Of a stretch of 64,000 nucleotides of DNA, positions 10,080-16,342 are shown in pieces. The stretch is from positions 63,315-127,314 of the forward strand of contig SWDI01000002.1 in NCBI GenBank assembly GCA_005116955.1. The letters run 5' to 3'. The stretch comes from Nitrospira sp. (GTDB lineage Bacteria > Nitrospirota > Nitrospiria > Nitrospirales > Nitrospiraceae). Every line of letters starts with the position of its first letter. Within the stretch, counting starts at the first letter, position 1. The translations under genes and the position numbers were made by a program. Under the pieces are notes generated by a model. The model worked only from the letters and a program-made list of their open reading frames with translations. It was not told the DNA's origin and made no database searches.

Positions 10080-10442
10080 TTATGTCATTCGCTGATCTGA
10101 CCAGGCATAGGTTGCGCCGAAACAGAGCCCAGCCACCGCTGCTTGGATGAAGGCGTCCTCCGTATAAATGGCAATAGACCACCAGACAATGGCAGCTATG
10201 AGACCTGATACTCCTCCAAGTAGAACCTTGCCTCCTGCAAGTTTTAGCCAGTCGGTGAAGGATACCCATGCACTCATGTATACGACGCCAGCGGCAATCG
10301 ATGCCCACAGATACATGAGATCACGATTGAAAAACCAGACTTGGATCGCTCCCGCGATCGTGCCAAGAATGATCCCCGTGATCGCTCTTTTTACTAAGGT
10401 GGAATAGTGAAACGTTGAATCGGACAATCTATCCTCCTTCAT
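10080..10442 (-). CDS. Small integral membrane protein, unknown
   Basis: The ORF encodes 120 residues with about four membrane segments (ITGIILGTIAGAIQVWFF, LWASIAAGVVYMSAWV, VLLGGVSGLIAAIVWW and a C-terminal one). The ATG at 10442 overlaps a strong AAGGAGG that would suit the TTG at codon 6 (10427) better, giving LSDSTFHYSTLV as the N-terminus. No family is recognised. Confidence 0.6.
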   Translation of the reverse strand: MKEDRLSDSTFHYSTLVKRAITGIILGTIAGAIQVWFFNRDLMYLWASIAAGVVYMSAWVSFTDWLKLAGGKVLLGGVSGLIAAIVWWSIAIYTEDAFIQAAVAGLCFGATYAWSDQRMT

Positions 10443-10497
10443 GCATCCAAGCTTCGTTTCATAATATAAGTTCGCCGAGTGCTGGCGTTAGAACCAA

Positions 10498-11262
10498 TTA
10501 ATAGAGCCACACTTGCCCGCCGGATCGTAACGCGACACCTGTCTGGGGCGTGACCTGCTCCATGCCAAACATCCAGCGGCGCTCGGGACGCATGAAGTAC
10601 AATTTCACGCTCTCAATGGTTGATCCACGGCCCGACTTCCCCTCAGGCTGAGTTCCGAGAATCTCCTGCCAGGCTGAACGCCATTGGGAGGGGCGCACGT
10701 GGATAGGATCGAACCCATACCACGCAGGATTAAGCCTGAAGAACCTAGTCCCATACGACGCAGACAGCTGAACCAGCCCTTCGTTCACACGCCCGGCTCT
10801 TTCGATGACCTCAGTGAGGGAAAGGCGACAAGATGGCGATAGTACGGACCGAAATGCCAAAAACTTACTATTCGAGAGGCGCCGGATACTGGCAAGCGGC
10901 AAGTCAGTGAGTACGATGTCGTTTGTGACCGTCCTAAGACGGACGAGTGCCTCCTCGACCCATCCCAACGTTCGCTCGACGGAAAAGCCATACAGGACAT
11001 CATTGCCGACATCTGTCACAAGCCCCCTGGTGGTCATCGGAGGACGAGACGCCAATTCAGTCCATAAGCTCGATTTGAGGATGCTGGGTAATGTCCGAAA
11101 CATAAAGTTGCTCGGAGCTCCATACGATCGTCCATGACCGAGTGCCGCCAGTACTTCGACGTCCGGTCCCCACACCGATCGAGACGTCGAGACGATGGTC
11201 TGGAAACCACGTGTCAGGTTGCTGGCGCCAAGCGCAACGACGCGACCGACCTCAGGAGGCAT
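10498..11262 (-). CDS. SGNH/GDSL-like hydrolase
   Basis: Three blocks of the SGNH fold are visible in the 254 residues: block I as ALGASNLTRG near residue 11 (Ser nucleophile in GASN), a GxND block as DVGNDVLYG near 94, and a C-terminal DPIHVRP with the Asp-x-x-His pair. The order and spacing fit an SGNH esterase or lipase-like enzyme. Block I departs from the usual GDS. No signal peptide is seen, so it is probably cytoplasmic. The substrate is unknown. Confidence 0.65.
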   Translation of the reverse strand: MPPEVGRVVALGASNLTRGFQTIVSTSRSVWGPDVEVLAALGHGRSYGAPSNFMFRTLPSILKSSLWTELASRPPMTTRGLVTDVGNDVLYGFSVERTLGWVEEALVRLRTVTNDIVLTDLPLASIRRLSNSKFLAFRSVLSPSCRLSLTEVIERAGRVNEGLVQLSASYGTRFFRLNPAWYGFDPIHVRPSQWRSAWQEILGTQPEGKSGRGSTIESVKLYFMRPERRWMFGMEQVTPQTGVALRSGGQVWLY

Positions 11263-11308
11263 ACCCAGCCATCAGAGTGTGTGTGACCGTGGGCTGAAGG
11301 CAAGCTCT

Positions 11309-11689
11309 CTAGTCAATATGAACCTGGCCCTGCCCGGTGGCTTCCAACATGACGACAACTGGCACTCCATCGTGGAGACAGCGATATGGCGTGATCATTG
11401 GATCGTTGGTTGTTAGACCAGCACAGCGTGATTCGATGTCCTTCGTGTCTCCAGGCTGAAACCTGAATCGCACCGCGACGATTCCTCCACTGACTCGATG
11501 TGTTTCAAAGATGTCATAGGAGGACTGGGGAATGACGTGTGAGACCCAGCCGTGGCCCATGCTCTCAGACTCTATCAATGCCTGATAGGTCTCGTAGTGA
11601 GACTCAAACGTTCCGATGCCATCAACGAGCCAGACTGCGCCGACAAGAACCGCCCCCACTATGAATAGGCTTGCCCCGATCTTCTTCAT
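11309..11689 (-). CDS. Membrane-anchored hypothetical protein
   Basis: The protein has 126 residues. It has an N-terminal anchor (KKIGASLFIVGAVLVGAVWLVDG) and a soluble domain with two cysteines. The strand VSGGIVAVRFRFQPGDTKDIE and the C-terminal DGVPVVVMLEATG suggest a small beta-rich periplasmic domain. No family is recognised. It lies downstream of the PanE-type gene in the same orientation. Confidence 0.5.
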   Translation of the reverse strand: MKKIGASLFIVGAVLVGAVWLVDGIGTFESHYETYQALIESESMGHGWVSHVIPQSSYDIFETHRVSGGIVAVRFRFQPGDTKDIESRCAGLTTNDPMITPYRCLHDGVPVVVMLEATGQGQVHID

Positions 11690-11717
11690 ACATCAACGGG
11701 TATTGTCCTCGGAACGG

Positions 11718-13064
11718 TCACGAGACCGGTGGACAGGTGGTTTGCCTCGTATCGCGACCGAGCCCCTTCGTCACTTCAATCCGCGCGACACCTTTTACAT
11801 TGGCGCAGAGATCCCCGAGTCCCGGTGTGACCAGTCGGAACGGACCACCTTTTGTATCAGGCAACGGTGCTCCATCAAGCTCGTACACGAGAACTCCATG
11901 GTCTCTGGCTTGCTGGAGCGTGAGACAGGCTGAGTACTTCCCGTCTGCTGCATGAAATGCGATGTGATCCGCCTCGATTGCCAAAGCCGGAACATCGAGC
12001 AGTCCCTTCAACCGAATCCCCCGTCCTTTCATGCCCGGCATCACGGTGGCAATATCGAGCTGATGTTCTACCGGCAATGCTGCAATGGCGGCATGGTCAA
12101 ATGAGATGGGTTGAACAACGGCGCCTTCGATTCGGACCCGCCCTGAGCCGGTTTGTTCTTTCTCGGTAATCGTCTTGATCATCGCCGTCAGGGCTTCGTT
12201 GACAGGAGTGGGAATGCCTAACTTGCGACCCTGCTCCACAATGAACCCGTTTAAAGTGTCGATCTCCGTCCGCCGCCCCGCCTTCCAATCGTCGTACATA
12301 GACGTATGAATGTCGCGGATCTCTTGGGAGGCCTTGACCACTCGTTCAGGCATATCGAGCGGCAACGGTACCTTCAGCGCAGCCGAGATTGCCGCGCATT
12401 CTCCGACAATCTGTCGGATCACACCCGTCATCTCTGGGTGATCCAACGCTTTTGCCACACGATCATCAATGAGCACCGTGATCGGATTGAAGACGCAGTT
12501 CCAACACATCTTCTCCCACTTACTACGGCGAAGGTCTTTAGAGAGGTGGCAAGGAATGCCTGCTGAGGCAAACAGGTCACGGATGGCGAGAAGTCGTTCG
12601 CTCTCATGACCCATCAGTTCACCGATGGCGACAGCCCCCTTCTTATAATGGTTGATCATGCCCGGCTCGGCGATTTTGGAATAGATGTACGCGACTCCGC
12701 CCACGACGCAATCCCGCTGGATTCGTGCGATGAGCCGGTCTTCGGTATCGATCCCGTTCTGCAATGTCAGTAGCACTGTCTTATCCGTGAGTACGGGTTC
12801 AATCTGGTCCATGACCCCATCGAGGTCGTAGGCTTTCACTCCCAGAACTATGAGGTCTGGCTTCGGCAGCTCTCGAGCATCGGAGGCAACCGGTGGCCGA
12901 ACGGTGAACGAACCACCGGCACTGCGAATCGTCAGCCCATTCCGTTTGACTGCTTCAAGTGTCCTTGGTCTGAGAAGAAAAGAGACATTGGGGTTGTTCT
13001 TCGCCAGATGTGCTCCGAAGAACCCGCCGACCGACCCTGCACCCACGAATAAGATCTGTTTCAT
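11718..13064 (-). CDS. PanE-type 2-dehydropantoate reductase fused to a molybdopterin-oxidoreductase-like domain
   Basis: Residues 1 to about 310 form a ketopantoate reductase: Rossmann motif VGAGSVGGFFGAHLAKN, LQNGIDTED, and the C-terminal helical domain with KWEKMCWNCVFNPI and a conserved MYDDWKAGRRTEID. It would reduce 2-dehydropantoate to pantoate with NADPH for CoA synthesis. Residues 320-440 resemble the sulfite-oxidase/YedY-like fold (GIRLKGLLDVP, then PFRLVTPGLGDLCANVKGVARIE). The cysteine that binds the molybdenum centre in true enzymes is not evident. A total length of 448 confirms the fusion. It is divergent from the sirtuin gene. Confidence 0.8.
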   Translation of the reverse strand: MKQILFVGAGSVGGFFGAHLAKNNPNVSFLLRPRTLEAVKRNGLTIRSAGGSFTVRPPVASDARELPKPDLIVLGVKAYDLDGVMDQIEPVLTDKTVLLTLQNGIDTEDRLIARIQRDCVVGGVAYIYSKIAEPGMINHYKKGAVAIGELMGHESERLLAIRDLFASAGIPCHLSKDLRRSKWEKMCWNCVFNPITVLIDDRVAKALDHPEMTGVIRQIVGECAAISAALKVPLPLDMPERVVKASQEIRDIHTSMYDDWKAGRRTEIDTLNGFIVEQGRKLGIPTPVNEALTAMIKTITEKEQTGSGRVRIEGAVVQPISFDHAAIAALPVEHQLDIATVMPGMKGRGIRLKGLLDVPALAIEADHIAFHAADGKYSACLTLQQARDHGVLVYELDGAPLPDTKGGPFRLVTPGLGDLCANVKGVARIEVTKGLGRDTRQTTCPPVS

Positions 13065-13148
13065 CGCTCATCCTCATCCAGTTGCTTGCGAAGAGGCTGT
13101 ACTATAGCATGCACCTCCACAGAGACACAGCAGCGTACTCACTCACCA

Positions 13149-13889
13149 ATGCCTATGGCTCGTGGATCCAATCTTGGACTCTTGAAAGAAAAGCTGGCTG
13201 CTGCTGAGGCTATCACCGTCCTCACCGGGGCTGGAATTTCTGCCGATAGCGGCGTTCCGACTTTTCGCGGTACGGATGGGCTCTGGCGCAACTATCGCGC
13301 GGAAGAGTTGGCAACCCCTCAGGCCTTTGAACGTGATCCGCGACTTGTGTGGGAGTGGTACAACTGGCGGCGCGAGCTGATTACCACGAAACAGCCGAAC
13401 GATGCACACAAAGCTATCGTCGAACTGGAGCGTCGCTGTCCGGACTTTTGGCTGATGACGCAAAATGTGGACGGGCTGCATCGAGACGCTGGCTCACGGA
13501 AAATCTCGGAGATTCATGGCAATATCTGGAAGGTTCGCTGTACCGGCTGTGGCGTGGTGGAAAACAATCGCGATGTGCCGATTGCCATTCTTCCGTCCTG
13601 TCCCCGCTGTGGATCGCTGCTCAGGCCCCATATTGTTTGGTTCGGAGAATCCTTATCTCCTGACGATCTCGACGACTGCTCCAGGGCACTTAAGCACTGC
13701 GACGTCTTGCTCGTCATTGGCACATCCGGCGTTGTCTATCCGGCTGCAGGGTTTGCATCCGTTGCCAAAGAAGTTGGCGCATTCGTCGCCGAAATCAATC
13801 TCGACCCAACCCCACAGTCAGCACCGGTCGACCTCTCATTGCATGGCCGTGCAAAAGATCTTGTGCCGCTACTCCTCGAACCGCTCTAG
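13149..13889 (+). CDS. cobB: Sirtuin, NAD-dependent protein deacylase (class III type)
   Basis: The NAD site TGAGISADSGVPTFRG, the catalytic TQNVDGLH...EIHGN and four zinc cysteines (CTGC, CPRC) are all present, then LLVIGTSGVVYPAA. The helix WEWYNWRRE supplies the Tyr-x-x-Arg pair that in class III sirtuins binds succinyl or malonyl groups, so it may be a desuccinylase as well as a deacetylase. The start at ATG 13149 is preferred to 13086 because the extra residues do not resemble the family. The 3' end overlaps the convergent HAD gene by 21 bp. Confidence 0.93.
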   Translation: MPMARGSNLGLLKEKLAAAEAITVLTGAGISADSGVPTFRGTDGLWRNYRAEELATPQAFERDPRLVWEWYNWRRELITTKQPNDAHKAIVELERRCPDFWLMTQNVDGLHRDAGSRKISEIHGNIWKVRCTGCGVVENNRDVPIAILPSCPRCGSLLRPHIVWFGESLSPDDLDDCSRALKHCDVLLVIGTSGVVYPAAGFASVAKEVGAFVAEINLDPTPQSAPVDLSLHGRAKDLVPLLLEPL

Positions 13890-14594
13890 AAGCGGGAATA
13901 ACTCCTCCAAGCTTTTGACAGTTTGAACGCCTGCTGCCTGCTGCCTTCCGTCACGGTCCAACAGAACGGTGTGAAGGCCGGCTTTTTTAGAACCCTCCAC
14001 GTCGTCTCGCAGACTATCGCCGATATGCAGGGCCTCATCCGGATCGACGGCATGTTTCTCCAGCGCGAGATGAAAGATCTGGGGAGCAGGTTTTGCGGCT
14101 TGGGCCAAACTCGAGATGGTGACTGTGTCAAATGCCTCGGCGATCCCGAGTCCACGCAGCACGGTAAACAGACGAGAATCAAAATTCGAGATGATACCGA
14201 GCTCCAGATTCCGTTCTTTGAGCCGAGTCAATGTGGAAACCGTTTCAGGAAACAGACGCCATGATCGATGGTCCTCAAATACACGAAACACATGATCGAA
14301 GAACTCGTCGAATCGTTCGAACATGCCCACGCGATAAAAGACGTGGTGCACGATATCGAACCACCACAGCCGCTCACTCCGTTTGATTCGCGTCGGGTCG
14401 GTTACGGCAAAGATCGGCGGCGGGGCTTCGTGGAAGGCTCGGCTGAACGCGTGTTTAATCGCGACTAACGAGTCTGGTTTCTGGGGAAAGCCGAATTCAA
14501 CCGCATGGTGAAGGTAGATCTCAGCAACCGATCCGTGCACGTGAAAGAGGGTATCGGCTGCATCGAAAAACACAACTCGTATCGACGAACTCAT
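13869..14594 (-). CDS. HAD-superfamily hydrolase
   Basis: The start is placed at MSSSIRVVFFD (14594), giving 241 residues. Motif I reads FFDAADTLF: the first Asp is the nucleophile, and the usual second Asp is Ala, as in HDHD3-like members (FDAxGTL). Motif II (LGIISNFDSR), the motif III lysine (AAKPAPQIFHLAL) and motif IV (HIGDSLRDDVEGSKKAG) are present. It is a small-molecule phosphatase-like enzyme of unknown substrate. Its 3' end overlaps that of the sirtuin gene. Confidence 0.88.
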   Translation of the reverse strand: MSSSIRVVFFDAADTLFHVHGSVAEIYLHHAVEFGFPQKPDSLVAIKHAFSRAFHEAPPPIFAVTDPTRIKRSERLWWFDIVHHVFYRVGMFERFDEFFDHVFRVFEDHRSWRLFPETVSTLTRLKERNLELGIISNFDSRLFTVLRGLGIAEAFDTVTISSLAQAAKPAPQIFHLALEKHAVDPDEALHIGDSLRDDVEGSKKAGLHTVLLDRDGRQQAAGVQTVKSLEELFPLLERFEE

Positions 14595-14736
14595 GATGGG
14601 TTTACCGTGATCGCATTCGATTGCCTGGCCACGTACAGAAATACTTCGTGAATCCAATCACCTATCGATGGTTTTCTTGACAAAGCATACCCCCCTTGCT
14701 AGCTTCGAAGAAACTAAAAAGTGGGGAGCGTTGTTC

Positions 14737-15882
14737 ATGGCTTTGCCGATCTTTGTGGTGGACAGCAGCCCAGCAGTGAGACGGATGGTGGAACAGATCT
14801 CGACCCCGGAAGGGTTTGAGGTTGTTGGGTTTCAAGATGGACCGACTGCGCTTGAGGCCGCTCGGCGAAACTCGCCCTCGCTGATCATCGCGGACTATCA
14901 TCTCGACAATATGACCTTCTCAGGGTTTTGCAAAGAGATCAACAAGCTGGACAATCTGACGGAAACCTATCTCATTTCGTTGGTGAATCCGGCTGATCGG
15001 CCAGACGAAAACCTCCTTCGCACGTTGGGTGTCAAGGCCTTCATAAAGAAACCGTTTCAATCTGAGGATTTGCTTGATGTGCTGAAGGCTCTGCAACAGA
15101 AAACGGCTGCTACCTCGAACGTCAAAGGTATGAAACGGCGCGTCTGGCCGCCAACGTCGACTTCAACCGACTCTGATGATGAGGCGATCGACCATCTGTC
15201 AGGTGGCGATAGCCAGGAGGAGCCTATGAACCAGCCTGGCAGCCCGTCCACTACATCACCGGCACCATCGGTTGAGCATGCGGCTCCCGAAGATACCATG
15301 AGGGGGCTCTTTGACCAACTCTTGCAATCGATGACGAAACGAAGCGAGCTGAGCCTTGCCGAGCTGCTCCCTCGCGTGATTGAGGAGAAACTGGGAACCC
15401 ATGTCCGACCAATAGTTCAAAAAGAGTTGAACGCACAGCTAGGGAACATCCTCTCTCAGGAGTACCTCACCACGATCATTTACCCTCTGGTCTCTCAGGC
15501 ATTGCCTGCTCTCATCAAAAAGGAGCTCGAGGCCAGCGAGCCCATCGTCCGACAAACCGCGTCCGATGTGGCCAGAGCTTCTCTCGGAGAGAGCGTCGAT
15601 CGGCTGGTCAAGGATCAGGTCGAATCCGGAGTCCAGCAATACTTACCCGCAGCCGTGCGGGAACAGGTGGGAATAGTCGATCAGCTGGTCAAAGATGAGA
15701 TTCAACGTGCTGTACAGAAGCAGGCCCCGCTCCTGGCAGACGACATGGTGAAGGCCGCAGTTGGACAAACCGTCGAACAGGCCGTACAGAGAATCGTGCC
15801 TGATATTGCCGAGCAGCACATCAAGGCTGAACTCAAACGTCTGATCGAGACTGAAGAAGCGTCACACCCCTCTAAGATTTAG
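14737..15882 (+). CDS. Receiver-domain protein with long helical C-terminal region
   Basis: The start at ATG 14737 has GGGGAG eight bases upstream. Residues 1-115 form a response-regulator receiver (FVVDSSPAVRRM; phospho-acceptor in LIIADYHL; lysine in IKKPFQ). The acidic pair is reduced to VDSS. After a Pro/Ser-rich linker, residues 200-381 are a regular amphipathic helical array with recurring units such as VDRLVKDQVESGVQQYLP. No DNA-binding domain is present. The protein probably works by protein or surface contacts. No histidine kinase is adjacent. Confidence 0.75.
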   Translation: MALPIFVVDSSPAVRRMVEQISTPEGFEVVGFQDGPTALEAARRNSPSLIIADYHLDNMTFSGFCKEINKLDNLTETYLISLVNPADRPDENLLRTLGVKAFIKKPFQSEDLLDVLKALQQKTAATSNVKGMKRRVWPPTSTSTDSDDEAIDHLSGGDSQEEPMNQPGSPSTTSPAPSVEHAAPEDTMRGLFDQLLQSMTKRSELSLAELLPRVIEEKLGTHVRPIVQKELNAQLGNILSQEYLTTIIYPLVSQALPALIKKELEASEPIVRQTASDVARASLGESVDRLVKDQVESGVQQYLPAAVREQVGIVDQLVKDEIQRAVQKQAPLLADDMVKAAVGQTVEQAVQRIVPDIAEQHIKAELKRLIETEEASHPSKI

Positions 15883-15991
15883 CCTTCTTGCTTCGCTTCC
15901 CTCGTCCAGCCTTGACCAGGGCCTTCACCCGCTTGACATTCTTCTGATGTTTCTTTCGTGTCTTCCGATCCTTCTCACGACCTCGTGCCAT
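15872..15991 (-). CDS. Unlisted 39-residue highly basic protein
   Basis: A short ORF absent from the supplied track starts at ATG 15991 behind AGGAGG with three bases spacing. It encodes MARGREKDRKTRKKHQKN followed by a Lys/Arg-rich remainder ending KRSKKAKS. About half of its residues are Lys or Arg, as in small ribosome- or nucleic-acid-binding peptides. Its stop overlaps the 3' end of the receiver gene by 11 bp. The strong ribosome site and clean boundaries make it plausible. No family is recognised. Confidence 0.65.
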   Translation of the reverse strand: MARGREKDRKTRKKHQKNVKRVKALVKAGRGKRSKKAKS

Positions 15992-16071
15992 GATCCTCCT
16001 ACTGGAAAGTGGGTGATGCGTTCTTTATGGCCGATTGTATAGCACATGCCTCGCTAGGTCACAAGCTGAGA

Positions 16072-16157
16072 CCCTAATCTCCGGCTAAGTCGGGCTGAGG
16101 GCCAGGATATTGGCTCGTGCCAGGGCCATGAGGGCCTGCTGCGCTGCCGTGGTGAGG
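16072..16157 (-). repeat. 86-bp transposon-derived repeat, copy B
   Basis: This is the left part of the MITE-like element and is identical, in inverted orientation, to 5921-6006. The two copies bracket about 10 kb. Confidence 0.88.
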
Positions 16158-16266
16158 CGTAACAGCGTACGATCAAGCAATGTGGATGCCATGCCGGTTC
16201 CCGCTCCGCATACGATCGGACACCATCGTGGACGTTGCCAGTCCCGTACTTAGCCGGAGAATAGGG
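16072..16266. mobile_element. 195-bp MITE-like element with TIRs and 6-bp target duplication
   Basis: The ends CCCTAATCTCCGGCTAAGT (16072) and the reverse complement of ACTTAGCCGGAGAATAGGG (to 16266) match at 18 of 19 positions. CTGAGA occurs directly on both sides (16066-16071 and 16267-16272), as expected for a target-site duplication. On the minus strand the interior encodes a short C-terminal peptide ending LARANILALSPT. It therefore looks like an internally deleted insertion sequence mobilised in trans. The family is not identified. It ends 77 bp before valS. Confidence 0.82.
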
Positions 16267-16301
16267 CTGAGAGCACATCCATTTTCTGCATCGTATAGAC
16301 A

Positions 16302-16310
16302 TGCTAAGAT
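16302..16310 (+). promoter_or_regulatory. Candidate extended -10 for valS
   Basis: TGCTAAGAT fits an extended -10 (TGn plus TAAGAT) 33 bases before the valS ATG. No convincing -35 is seen. It lies 35 bp beyond the MITE end. Confidence 0.3.
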
Positions 16311-16342
16311 GCGCACCTTGTTTTTTAGAGGACCTTACAGCA

